A stretch of 64,000 nt of DNA from Nocardioides sp. AX2bis (GTDB lineage Bacteria > Actinomycetota > Actinomycetes > Propionibacteriales > Nocardioidaceae), in assembly GCF_902506435.1 (NCBI RefSeq), contig NZ_LR733215.1, positions 198,459-262,458 on the forward strand. Direction: 5' to 3'. The notes under the pieces are model-generated. The model saw only the letters and a list, made by a program, of their open reading frames with translations, was not told the DNA's origin and ran no database searches. Positions 49,916-57,953 of the stretch are shown one piece after another (within the stretch, counting starts at the first letter, position 1; every line of letters begins with the position of its first letter). The position numbers and the translations under genes are program-made.

Positions 49916-50971
49916 GTGCGCCCACTGCACCGCCTGACCGGCCTGGCCGCCGCCACCCTGGCGCTGACCACCCTGACCGCCTGCAGCACCGGCCCCTCCG
50001 ACGAGGCCGCGACCGAGGCGGTCGAGCCGACCAGCGAGGTCGACGCCGACGCCTTCCCGGTCACCATCGAGCACGCCCTGGGCGAGGTCACGATCGAGGA
50101 GGAGCCGACCCGTGTCGTCTCCGTCGGCTACGCCGAGGCCGACTTCCCGCTGTCGCTCGGCGTGGTCCCGGTCGGCGCCGCCAAGATCACCTACGCCGGC
50201 AACGAGAACGACTCCTCGGACTTCTTCGACGAGGCCCTGGCCGAGATCGACGGCGCCGAGCAGCCCGTCCGCCTCGACGAGACCGACGGCGTGCCGGTCG
50301 ACAAGATCGTGCGCCTCGAGCCCGACCTGGTCACCGCGACCGCCTCGGGCATGACCCAGGAGGAGTACGACCAGCTCACCGAGGCCGGCATCCCCGTCGT
50401 GGCCTACCCCGAGGCGCCCTACACGACCACCTGGCAGCAGTCCCTCGACCTCGTCGGGCAGGCCCTGGGCCGCAGCGAGCTGGCCGACCAGGTCGAGGCC
50501 GAGACGGAGGAGCTGTTCGCCGCCACGGCCGAGGAGCACCCCCAGCTCGAGGGCGCCTCGTTCGTCTTCGGCGGCCCGAACGCCGGCGACAACTCCTCCT
50601 TCTACGTCTACACGCCCGAGGACAACCGGCCGCGGCTGCTCGCCGAGCTGGGCATGGTCAACACCGAGTTCGTCGAGGAGAACAGCGAGGAGGGCCAGTT
50701 CCTCTTCAACGTCTCCTCCGAGCGGGCCGCCGAGCTGGACGCGGACGTGTTCCTCACCTACGCCACCTCCGAGCAGGAGGTCGAGGACCTGGCCAGCAAC
50801 CCGCTGACCCGCCAGATCCCCGCCATCGCCGACAACCGCTGGTACGCCGCGGTCGACCTGACCGAGGCCATCGGTTTCTCCGCCCCGTCGCCGCTGTCGC
50901 TGCCCTCGGCGCTCGAGGACTACGTGCCGAACGTCGCCGCGGCCGTCGAGGGCGACGGCTCCGGGTCCTGA
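49916..50971 (+). CDS. iron-siderophore ABC transporter substrate-binding lipoprotein
   Basis: The 351-residue lipoprotein has a signal peptide with lipobox LTTLTACSTG (Cys about 23) and the FecB/FepB-type two-lobed fold: TRVVSVGYAEADFPLSLGVVPVGA, KIVRLEPDLVTATASGMTQE and the central helix. It captures ferric siderophores outside the membrane. GTG 49916 has GAGGAG about 8 nt upstream. First gene of the operon. The siderophore is unknown and no biosynthesis genes are nearby. Confidence 0.92.
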   Translation: MRPLHRLTGLAAATLALTTLTACSTGPSDEAATEAVEPTSEVDADAFPVTIEHALGEVTIEEEPTRVVSVGYAEADFPLSLGVVPVGAAKITYAGNENDSSDFFDEALAEIDGAEQPVRLDETDGVPVDKIVRLEPDLVTATASGMTQEEYDQLTEAGIPVVAYPEAPYTTTWQQSLDLVGQALGRSELADQVEAETEELFAATAEEHPQLEGASFVFGGPNAGDNSSFYVYTPEDNRPRLLAELGMVNTEFVEENSEEGQFLFNVSSERAAELDADVFLTYATSEQEVEDLASNPLTRQIPAIADNRWYAAVDLTEAIGFSAPSPLSLPSALEDYVPNVAAAVEGDGSGS

Positions 50972-50996
50972 CCCGGCCACCCACGAGGACGAGACG

Positions 50997-52013
50997 ATGG
51001 CGCTGAGCACACCGGAGGTCCTGGACCGGCCGCGGGCGCGCCCCGCGGCCGGTCCGGCGCGGGCCGCCGCGGTGCTGCTCGCGGTGCTGCTGGTCGTCGC
51101 GGTCGGCTCGGTCCTGGTGGGCTCCCGCGCGGTCTCCCCGCTGGCGCTGCTCGAGGCCGGTCCGGACCGGGTCGTGCTCGAGTCCCGGGCGGTCCGCACC
51201 GTGCTCGGGGTGCTCGTCGGCATGGCCCTCGGGCTCGCCGGCGCCGCGATGCAGGGCCTGACCCGCAACCCGCTGGCCGATCCCGGCATCCTCGGCGTCA
51301 ACGCCGGCGCCGCGCTGGCGATCGTGCTCGGCATCGTCTACCTCGGCGTCGGGGGGCTGCAGGCGTACATGCTGCTCGCGTTCCTCGGGGCCGCGGTCGC
51401 CTCGGTCCTGGTGCACGCCATCGCCGGCCTCGGCCGGGACGGCGCCACCCCGGCCACGCTGACCGTCGCCGGCGCCGCCTTCGCCGCGGCCGCGAGCAGC
51501 TGGACGGTCGCGGTGCAGATGGTCGACCAGACCACGCTGGACGTGATGCGACGCTGGCAGGTCGGCTCCCTCGGCGGCCGCGACTGGGACACGGTCGGCA
51601 CGGTCGCGCCGGTGCTGCTGGCCGGCATCGCGCTGGCGCTGCTGCTGAGCCGTACGCTCAACTCCCTCGCGCTCGGCGACGACCTCGCCCGGGGCCTGGG
51701 CCGCCACACCGGCCGCGACCGGGTCCTGGTCGGCGTCGCGATCGTGCTCCTCGCCGGCACCGCCACCGCCGTGGCCGGCCCGATCGCCTTCGTCGGCCTC
51801 GTCGTACCGCACCTCGTCCGGGTCGTCACCGGCTCCGACCACCGCCTCCTGCTGCCGCTCTCGGCGGGGTACGGCGCGGTGCTGGTGCTGCTGGCCGACA
51901 CCGTCGGTCGTGTGGTGCTCCCGCCGGGCGAGGTCCAGGTCGGCATCATGACCGCCGTCGTCGGCGTGCCCGTCTTCCTGCTGCTCGTGCGGCGCGGACG
52001 GATGGGCCTGTGA
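50997..52013 (+). CDS. FecCD-family iron-siderophore permease 1
   Basis: A 338-residue permease with about nine or ten helices. GLAGAAMQGLTRNPLADPGILGVNAGAAL is split across the conserved FecCD core, and GPIAFVGLVVPHLVR forms the coupling helix that contacts the ATPase. GACGAG purines precede the ATG. Its stop overlaps the next start (GTGA). Confidence 0.92.
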   Translation: MALSTPEVLDRPRARPAAGPARAAAVLLAVLLVVAVGSVLVGSRAVSPLALLEAGPDRVVLESRAVRTVLGVLVGMALGLAGAAMQGLTRNPLADPGILGVNAGAALAIVLGIVYLGVGGLQAYMLLAFLGAAVASVLVHAIAGLGRDGATPATLTVAGAAFAAAASSWTVAVQMVDQTTLDVMRRWQVGSLGGRDWDTVGTVAPVLLAGIALALLLSRTLNSLALGDDLARGLGRHTGRDRVLVGVAIVLLAGTATAVAGPIAFVGLVVPHLVRVVTGSDHRLLLPLSAGYGAVLVLLADTVGRVVLPPGEVQVGIMTAVVGVPVFLLLVRRGRMGL

Positions 52014-53068
52014 GCACCCCGACCCTGCGCGCGGCCGTGCCCGTGCGGACGTCCTCCCGCCCCGACCTGCGGGTGGCCACCCGCCGTCCACGCCGCCGCC
52101 GGCGGCTGGTGATCGGCGGGCTGCTGGTCGCCCTGGTCGCCGCGTTCGCGGTCCGGGTGCTGCTCGGCGACTACACCGTGACCGCGCCCGACTTCGTCCG
52201 GATCGTGCTCGGCGAGCAGATCCCGGTCGCGACCTTCATCGTGATGGAGTCCAAGCTGCCGCGGGCCGTGCTGGCCCTGCTGGTGGGGCTGGCCCTCGGC
52301 AGCGCCGGGTCGCTGTTCCAGACCCTGCTCCGCAACCCGCTGGCCAGCCCCGACGTGATCGGGGTCAGCATGGGCGCCAGCGCGGCCGGGGTGCTGGCCC
52401 TGCTCGTCCTCGGCCTGCGCGACGGCGCCGTCTCGGTCTTCGCCGTGGTCGGCGCGGTCGTGGTCTCGGTCGTGGTGCGGTGGGTGGCCGGCACCACCGG
52501 CGGCTACCGCCTGGTGCTGGTCGGCGTCGGGATGGCGGCGGCGATGGTCTCGGTGGTGCAGTACCTCTTCGCCCGCTCGGCCACCTACGACGTGCAGCTG
52601 GCGCTGCGGTGGCTGGTCGGCAGCGTCAACAACGTGCCCTGGTCGACGATCGGGGCGCTGGCCGCGGCCCTCGCCGTGCTGCTGCCCCTGCTGGTCTGGC
52701 TGTCCCGGGCGCTGCCGGTGCTCGAGCTGGGCGACGACGCCGCCGCCGGGCTCGGCGTGGGCCGGCACCGCACCGACGTCCTGCTGCTGGTCGGCGTGCT
52801 GCTGACCTCGGTGGCCGTGGCCGCCGCGGGCCCGGTGTCGTTCGTGGCCTTCATGGCCGGGCCGATCGCCCGGTCCCTGCTCGGCGGGCGGCACAGCCTG
52901 CTGGGCGGCGCCCTGGTGGGGGCCGTGCTGATGCTGCTCGCCGACTACGCGGCGGCGTACCTGGTCCCCGGCGTGGTGCTCCCCGTCGGGGTGGTGACGG
53001 GGGCGGTCGGAGGACCGTTCCTGCTGTGGCTGCTGGCGCGCGGCGCCGCAGGAGGGAGAGTGCGATGA
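52010..53068 (+). CDS. FecCD-family iron-siderophore permease 2
   Basis: A 352-residue partner permease with a basic N-terminal extension (residues 1-32, RPRRRRR) then the FecCD core: SAGSLFQTLLRNPLASPDVI and, near the end, GPVSFVAFMAGPIAR. Together with permease 1 it forms the heterodimeric channel. Overlaps both neighbours by 4 nt. Confidence 0.92.
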   Translation: MSTPTLRAAVPVRTSSRPDLRVATRRPRRRRRLVIGGLLVALVAAFAVRVLLGDYTVTAPDFVRIVLGEQIPVATFIVMESKLPRAVLALLVGLALGSAGSLFQTLLRNPLASPDVIGVSMGASAAGVLALLVLGLRDGAVSVFAVVGAVVVSVVVRWVAGTTGGYRLVLVGVGMAAAMVSVVQYLFARSATYDVQLALRWLVGSVNNVPWSTIGALAAALAVLLPLLVWLSRALPVLELGDDAAAGLGVGRHRTDVLLLVGVLLTSVAVAAAGPVSFVAFMAGPIARSLLGGRHSLLGGALVGAVLMLLADYAAAYLVPGVVLPVGVVTGAVGGPFLLWLLARGAAGGRVR

Positions 53069-53874
53069 GCAGGCTGCGCACCGAGGCCGTGAGCCTGGGG
53101 TACGGCGACCGCACCGTGGTCCGCGAGGTCACCCTCGAGGTCCTCGACGGGCAGGTGACCGTCGTGGTCGGCCCGAACGCCTGCGGGAAGTCGACCCTGC
53201 TGCGGGGCCTGGCCCGGCTGGTCCGGGCCCGCGGTGGCAGCGTGCTGCTCGACGGCGAGGTGATCCACCGCCGCCCGACCAAGGAGGTCGCCAAGGTCCT
53301 GGGTCTGCTGCCCCAGAACCCGGTCGCCCCCGACGGCGTGACCGTCGCCGACCTCGTCGGCCGCGGCCGACACCCCCACCAGGGCATCTTCGCCCGCTGG
53401 GGCGCCGAGGACCGGGCGGCGGTCGAGGAGGCGATGGTCCTCACCGACACCGCCGGCCTCGCCGACCGCGTCGTCGACGAGCTCTCCGGGGGGCAGCGCC
53501 AGCGGGTCTGGATCGCGATGGCCCTGGCGCAGGGCACCGACCTGCTCCTGCTCGACGAGCCGACGACCTACCTCGACGTCGCGCACCAGGTCGAGATGCT
53601 GGACCTGCTCGCCGAGCTCAACGCCCGCTCCGGCACCACCATCGTGATGGTGCTCCACGACCTCAACCTCGCGGCCCGCTACGGCCACCGGCTCGTGGCG
53701 ATGCGCGACGGCGTCGTGCTGGCCGAGGGCACCCCGGCCGAGGTGGTGACCTCGGCGACCGTGCGGGAGGTCTTCGGCCTCGACAACACCGTGATCACCG
53801 ACCCGGTCTCCGGCACCCCGCTGGTGGTGCCCATCGGGCGCACCCACGCCCCCGTCCCCCAGGAGGACGCATGA
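53065..53874 (+). CDS. iron-siderophore ABC transporter ATP-binding protein
   Basis: The 269-residue ATPase has Walker A GPNACGKST (about 37-45), signature LSGGQRQRV (about 140), Walker B LLLLDEPTTYLD (about 155-166) and the switch His in VLHDLN. It resembles FepC/FhuC. ATG overlaps the permease stop (ATGA), and its own stop overlaps the next start. Confidence 0.94.
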   Translation: MSRLRTEAVSLGYGDRTVVREVTLEVLDGQVTVVVGPNACGKSTLLRGLARLVRARGGSVLLDGEVIHRRPTKEVAKVLGLLPQNPVAPDGVTVADLVGRGRHPHQGIFARWGAEDRAAVEEAMVLTDTAGLADRVVDELSGGQRQRVWIAMALAQGTDLLLLDEPTTYLDVAHQVEMLDLLAELNARSGTTIVMVLHDLNLAARYGHRLVAMRDGVVLAEGTPAEVVTSATVREVFGLDNTVITDPVSGTPLVVPIGRTHAPVPQEDA

Positions 53875-54842
53875 CGACCGACCCCGACCTCGACCCCGAC
53901 CCCGACCTCGGACTCCCGCTCGTGCTCGGGGAGGTCGAGGTGGTCGCCGTGGAGCGGCTGTCGCCGTCCTTCGTCCGCGTCGAGCTCGGCGCACCGTGCC
54001 TGGCCGAGATGGGGGTCGACGGCAGCTGGCTCGACCAGCGGTTCAAGGTGATCTTCCCGTGCGACGACGGCTCGTTGCCGCAGCTGCCGATGGCCGGCCT
54101 CGACTGGTGGGAGGCGTGGCAGGCGCTGCCCGAGGAGGAGCGCGGCAGCATGCGCACCTACACCGTCCGCGACGTGGTCGGGGTCGGCGAGCACCGCCGG
54201 CTGGTCGTCGACATCGTCCTCCACGACCCCGTGGCCGGGGAGCCGGACGGGCCGGGCAACCGGTGGGCGACCGCCGCGAGCGAGGGCGACCGGCTGCTGG
54301 TGCTGGTCCCGCGTCGCGGGCACGAGTTCGGCGGGCGCGAGTTCGCGCCGGCGCCGACCGACCGGGTGCTCCTGGTCGCCGACGAGACGGCCGTGCCGGC
54401 GGTGGCCGGGATCCTGCGCGACCTGGGACCGGAGGCGGCCGGGTGCGCGCTGCTCGAGGTGCCGACCTCCGCCGACGTGCAGGCCCTCGAGGCTCCGGCC
54501 GGGGTGGAGGTGCACTGGCTCCCGCGGGACGGGGCGCCGCGTGGCGACCTGCTGCACGCGGCCACGGTCGCCCGTCTGGGGGTCGACCCCCGGGAGCTGC
54601 CCGAGGTCGACGACGAGGAGGTCGACCCGAACGTGTGGGAGACGCCGGTCTACTCCTCCTCGGGGGAGCAGATCGCGCCCGACCCTGGGGTGGACGTCCG
54701 CGACGGCCTGTACGCCTGGATCGCGGGGGAGTCGAAGGTGGTGACCGGCCTGCGCCGGCACCTGGTGCGCGAGCGCGGGGTCGACCGTCGACAGGTGGCG
54801 TTCATGGGCTACTGGCGCGAGGGCGTGTCGATGCGGGGCTGA
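53871..54842 (+). CDS. siderophore-interacting protein (ferric-siderophore reductase, ViuB-like)
   Basis: The 323-residue flavin reductase-like protein shows RVELGAPCLAEM, the FAD-binding block MRTYTVRDV, the NAD-binding VLLVADETAVPAVAGIL and the terminal AFMGYWREG. It releases iron from imported siderophores by reduction in the cytosol. The N-terminus is a short Asp/Pro repeat (DPDLDPDPDLG). It is translationally coupled to the ATPase and ends the operon. Its last 34 bp overlap a possible small gene on the other strand. Confidence 0.9.
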   Translation: MTTDPDLDPDPDLGLPLVLGEVEVVAVERLSPSFVRVELGAPCLAEMGVDGSWLDQRFKVIFPCDDGSLPQLPMAGLDWWEAWQALPEEERGSMRTYTVRDVVGVGEHRRLVVDIVLHDPVAGEPDGPGNRWATAASEGDRLLVLVPRRGHEFGGREFAPAPTDRVLLVADETAVPAVAGILRDLGPEAAGCALLEVPTSADVQALEAPAGVEVHWLPRDGAPRGDLLHAATVARLGVDPRELPEVDDEEVDPNVWETPVYSSSGEQIAPDPGVDVRDGLYAWIAGESKVVTGLRRHLVRERGVDRRQVAFMGYWREGVSMRG

Positions 54843-54958
54843 CCGCGTCTGCGGCGGGTGGTCCCGGGGACGCCGGGGCGGGCGTACCGCGTGGCGGTGG
54901 TGCGGTCGGCCGAGCGCTGACGCGCCTCGACCTCGGCGAGCGGACGGAACTCGTGCAC
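54809..54958 (-). CDS. possible small basic protein, 49 aa
   Basis: A short frame starts at GTG 54958 with AAGGA (54970-54966) at 7-nt spacing and stops with TAG at 54809-54811. The product begins VHEFRPLAEVEARQRSADR and is Arg-rich (about a quarter Arg). It lies 49 bp downstream of the DUF4097 gene on the same strand and is antisense to the end of the siderophore-interacting gene. No homologue is recognised; the ribosome site is the main support. Confidence 0.4.
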   Translation of the reverse strand: MHEFRPLAEVEARQRSADRTTATRYARPGVPGTTRRRRGQPRIDTPSRQ

Positions 54959-55007
54959 GGGGGTCTCCTTCGTGGGGCGGACAGGGGTGCGTCGGTGCGT
55001 CGTGGGG

Positions 55008-55838
55008 TCAGGCGTCGACGAGGTGCACGTCGCCGCTCACGGTGCTGACCCGCAGGGTCAGGTGGGGGCGGTCGTCGGTGGGCTCGCCGCGCGGGGAGGT
55101 GTCGGCGCGGACCGAGCCGGTGACGCTGGTGATGTCGGTCCACACGGGGAGGTCCGTCGGGATGGCTACCTGCACGTCGGTCGAGGCGCCGCGCAGGCTG
55201 ATCGTGCAGGGCGCGGCCCGGTCGACGACGACGTCGCCACTCCCGCTGGTCATCATGACGTCGCCGTGGTGGCGGGCCACGTGCAGGTCGCCGGACCCGG
55301 TCTTGACCGCGAGGTCGCCCTGTACCTCGCCGAGCCGGACGTCCCCGGAGCCCGTGGACACCGCGACGGCCGCCGAGGCGTGCTCGACGACCACGTCGCC
55401 ACTCCCGCTCTTGACCTGCAGCTCGCCCTGGACGCGGTCGAGGCGGACGTCGCCGGAGCCGGTCTCGACCAGGGTCGCCCCCGTGAGGGTGTCGACCGTC
55501 AGGTCCCCGCTCCCGCTGCGCAGGGAGCCTGCGCCGTACGAGCCCGCGGCCCGCAGGTCGGCGGTGCCGAGCCGCACGTCCAGGTCGCTGCCGGTGGGGA
55601 GCACGACGTCGACGTCGACCTCGACGTCGCGCTCGACGAAGCCGCGGTGCTGGGGCGCGGTCACCGACAGCACCCCGTCGTGGAGGTCGACCACGACGTC
55701 GCCGGCGTGCTGGCCGGCCACGCGGACCGACGTGCTGACGGTGTCCTCGGCCGTGACGGTCAGGCTGCCGCGGCCCAGGCGGGCACGGAGCCTGACGGGG
55801 GCGGTGGTGTCGAAGGCGTGGTCTCGGGCGGCGGTCAT
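55008..55838 (-). CDS. DUF4097-family beta-strand repeat protein
   Basis: A 276-residue protein built of short beta repeats with SGSGD (GSGDLTVDTL, GSGDVRLDRV, GSGDVVVEHA, GSGDVRLGEV, GSGDLHVARH, GSGDVVVDRA) at about 19-residue spacing (residues 107-210), which would stack as a right-handed solenoid. No signal peptide is seen. GAGGAG lies 5 nt before the ATG. In actinobacteria this gene often follows a HicB-like ribbon-helix-helix gene, and a remnant of such a gene lies 44 bp upstream here. Its native promoter may therefore be lost. Confidence 0.85.
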   Translation of the reverse strand: MTAARDHAFDTTAPVRLRARLGRGSLTVTAEDTVSTSVRVAGQHAGDVVVDLHDGVLSVTAPQHRGFVERDVEVDVDVVLPTGSDLDVRLGTADLRAAGSYGAGSLRSGSGDLTVDTLTGATLVETGSGDVRLDRVQGELQVKSGSGDVVVEHASAAVAVSTGSGDVRLGEVQGDLAVKTGSGDLHVARHHGDVMMTSGSGDVVVDRAAPCTISLRGASTDVQVAIPTDLPVWTDITSVTGSVRADTSPRGEPTDDRPHLTLRVSTVSGDVHLVDA

Positions 55839-55882
55839 GGGGGCTCCTCGGGCTCGGTCTCGGGTGGGGTGGCCGGTGGTGG

Positions 55883-56145
55883 TCAGAGCCAGCCGGTCGT
55901 ACGGCGGCCGGCACGGCGGCCGAACGGGTCGAACCCGCCGGCCAGCGGGCGGCTGGACAGGTCGACGTCGACCCGGGCGGCTCCGTCGCGGGTGGCGTCC
56001 CGGACGACGGTGACCAGCCAGGTGTTCAAGGACTGCCCGGCCCCGGCCGCGGCCTCCTCGGCCTTGTTCTTGAGGTGCTCGGGCAGCCGGAGCGTGATCC
56101 GGGCGACGCCGCCGTCCTCGTCGGACTCCGGCGGGGCGGGGGGCG
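55883..56145 (-). pseudogene. 5'-truncated HicB-like ribbon-helix-helix regulator
   Basis: The minus-strand frame encodes DGGVARITLRLPEHLKNKAE, then GQSLNTWLVTVVRDATRDG and FDPFGRRAGRRTTGWL, ending TGA at 55883. This is the C-terminal RHH half of the HicB-family protein usually found before DUF4097 genes; intact members carry roughly 70 further N-terminal residues. Reading upstream the frame enters the 44-bp repeat array at 56146 and meets a stop at 56231 without any ATG, GTG or TTG. The start and N-terminal half appear to have been replaced by the array. Confidence 0.72.
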
Positions 56146-56329
56146 CGAGACCAGGACCGGCGGTCGAGGAGCGAGCGCAGCGAGCATCACGAGACCAGGA
56201 CCGGCGGTCGAGGAGCGAGCGCAGCGAGCATCACGAGACCAGGACCGGCGGTCGAGGAGCGAGCGCAGCGAGCGTCACGAGACCAGGACCGGTGGTCGAG
56301 GAGCGAGCGCAGCGAGCGTCACGAGACCC
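56146..56329. repeat. tandem array: four 44-bp units plus 8 bp
   Basis: Units start at 56146, 56190, 56234 and 56278, each exactly 44 bp, and a fifth starts at 56322 but breaks off after CGAGACCC. Units differ only at single positions (GCATCA in units 1-2 versus GCGTCA in 3-4; CGGCGG versus CGGTGG in unit 4). The core TCGAGGAGCGAGCGCAGCGA recurs inverted at 58062, 58333 and 58481. There are no spacers between units, so this is not CRISPR. The gradient of changes suggests growth by unequal crossing over. Confidence 0.9.
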
Positions 56330-56358
56330 CTCCACAAGGGACATAGGTCCACTGACGA

Positions 56359-56374
56359 TCGAACGCATGTTCGA
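56359..56374. promoter_or_regulatory. perfect LexA/SOS box
   Basis: TCGAAC-GCAT-GTTCGA matches the mycobacterial LexA consensus TCGAAC-N4-GTTCGA exactly. It lies directly upstream of the -10 box TACACT (56376-56381), which is itself 6 nt before the ATG at 56388; CTGACG (56352-56357) is a candidate -35 at 18-nt spacing. LexA would cover the promoter, predicting DNA-damage induction of the HNH gene. Confidence 0.85.
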
Positions 56375-56387
56375 CTACACTAGATCC

Positions 56388-57953
56388 ATGACCACCACCC
56401 CAGACCAAAGCACCGGGCCCGACCCGATGCTCGACGTCGACGTGCAGGTGGAGGCCGTCATGTCCCCGGACCCCTCGTTCCTCGACTGGGTCCACGAGCT
56501 CGACAACCGCCGCGAAGCCACCAGGGCCGACGCACTCGCAGTCGTGAAGAACGCACGTGCAGTCCGCGCTGCCGCAGAGGTCGCGGTCCTGCAGTCGATC
56601 GTGGAGTGGTGCGTGATCAACGAAGCACTCCGCGACGACGAGGCCATGTGGATCGCCGGCTACGGCGACCACGGCCTGTCCCTCGGCGGTGCCGGGTGCC
56701 CCCTGGTCCGCGAGTCCGCGGTCATCGAGATCTCCGCCGTCTTAGGCGTCTCCACCCGCTCCGGTGCCGACCAGATCGCGATCACCCTCGAGCTCCGCTA
56801 CCGGCTCCCACTGTTGTGGGAACGCGTCATCTCCGGGGCCTGCCCGGTCTGGCGGGCCCGGCTCGTCGCGGAAAAGACCATGGCCCTGTGCGAGGACGGC
56901 GCCGCGGAGGTCGACCGCCTCGTCGCTCCGTTCGCCCACTCCATCTCTTATGCCCAGCTGTGCCGCCTGACCGACGAGGCGCTCTTGCGGTGGGACCCCG
57001 CCGCGGCGGAGGAGAAGCGGAAGGCTGCCGCCGACGGCAGGTACTGCCGCATCGGACTCTCGCAGCATGTCGACGGCACCGTGCAGCTCGACGCCGGACT
57101 CGACCTCGCCGACGCCCTGGCCCTCGAAGCAGCGGTCCGGGACCGGGCGAAGGCCTACGTCGACGACGGATCGACCGAGTCCCTCGACGTTCGCCGCTCG
57201 ATGGCCCTCGGCTCCCTCGCCCTCGGCGAGCAGACCCTGCCCACCGACAACACCGACACCGGGAAGACACCCACGGCGCCGGCGGGGCCGGTGGGGCCGG
57301 CCCTGGTGTTGTTCGCTCACATCCCCGGCGGGGTGTTCAACCCGCTCTTCCAGGCGGGCGCCGGCTCCGTCAATGACGCCCTGGTGTCGCGGTTGGACAA
57401 CCGGCACCCCGCCAAGGGCCCGATCACCACCGCGCAGGTCCGCGAGTGGGCGCGGACCGCGGCGAGCATCACGATCCGGCCGGTCCTGGACCTGGCCGAG
57501 ACGATCCACTGCGACTCCTACGAGTGCTCCGACCGCCTCAAGGAACAGACCCAGCTGCGCGACACCACCTGCGTCTTCCCGTGGTGCACCAACCCCGCAG
57601 TCTTCACCGACATGGAGCACGTGATCCCGTACCCCGAAGGGCCCACCCAGACCGGGAACGTCGCCCCCGCCTGCCGCACCCACCACCGCGCCAAGACCCA
57701 CATGGGCTGGGACTACGACGTCCTCGGCCCCGGGCTGTACCTGTGGACCAGTCCCCAAGGCGAGCGGTACCTGAGGTCCCACGCCGGGACCCACCCCATC
57801 GACCAGCTCCCGCCCGGGCCACCACCCGAACCCCTGCCCGAAGAACCGGACTCGACCCCGTACCCGGACCCGTCACCCCCGGCCGCAGACAACCCAGACG
57901 ACCCCGACCAACCCGACGAATCACCACCCCGCAACACCACCCCACCCTTCTGA
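56388..57953 (+). CDS. DUF222 / HNH endonuclease, 13E12 repeat family, SOS-regulated
   Basis: The 521-residue protein has a long N-terminal DUF222 region (residues about 20-330; SADQIAITLELRYRLP-like helical blocks) and a C-terminal HNH site: CVFPWCTNP, DMEHVIPYPEGPTQTGN and ACRTHHRAKTH (about residues 400-440), with all expected Cys, His and Asn present. The last 60 residues are Pro/Asp-rich and disordered. ATG 56388 follows TACACT by 6 nt. REP13E12 genes in mycobacteria are repeated, mobile-like and partly LexA-controlled. It is flanked by inverted copies of a repeat. The nuclease target is unknown. Confidence 0.9.
   Translation: MTTTPDQSTGPDPMLDVDVQVEAVMSPDPSFLDWVHELDNRREATRADALAVVKNARAVRAAAEVAVLQSIVEWCVINEALRDDEAMWIAGYGDHGLSLGGAGCPLVRESAVIEISAVLGVSTRSGADQIAITLELRYRLPLLWERVISGACPVWRARLVAEKTMALCEDGAAEVDRLVAPFAHSISYAQLCRLTDEALLRWDPAAAEEKRKAAADGRYCRIGLSQHVDGTVQLDAGLDLADALALEAAVRDRAKAYVDDGSTESLDVRRSMALGSLALGEQTLPTDNTDTGKTPTAPAGPVGPALVLFAHIPGGVFNPLFQAGAGSVNDALVSRLDNRHPAKGPITTAQVREWARTAASITIRPVLDLAETIHCDSYECSDRLKEQTQLRDTTCVFPWCTNPAVFTDMEHVIPYPEGPTQTGNVAPACRTHHRAKTHMGWDYDVLGPGLYLWTSPQGERYLRSHAGTHPIDQLPPGPPPEPLPEEPDSTPYPDPSPPAADNPDDPDQPDESPPRNTTPPF

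Noticed and set aside
56146-56329. CRISPR array
   Set aside because: Units are directly adjacent with no unique spacers, and no cas gene is in the window.
56075-56383. Open frames across the 44-bp array with repeating SERSER/ASAAS peptides
   Set aside because: They are readings of the tandem repeat itself and end at the HNH promoter; no start signals or domain.
54972-56387. N-terminal extension of the HNH frame back to 54972
   Set aside because: It reads through the opposite-strand DUF4097 gene, the repeat array, the SOS box and the promoter; the leaderless ATG at 56388 explains the gene.
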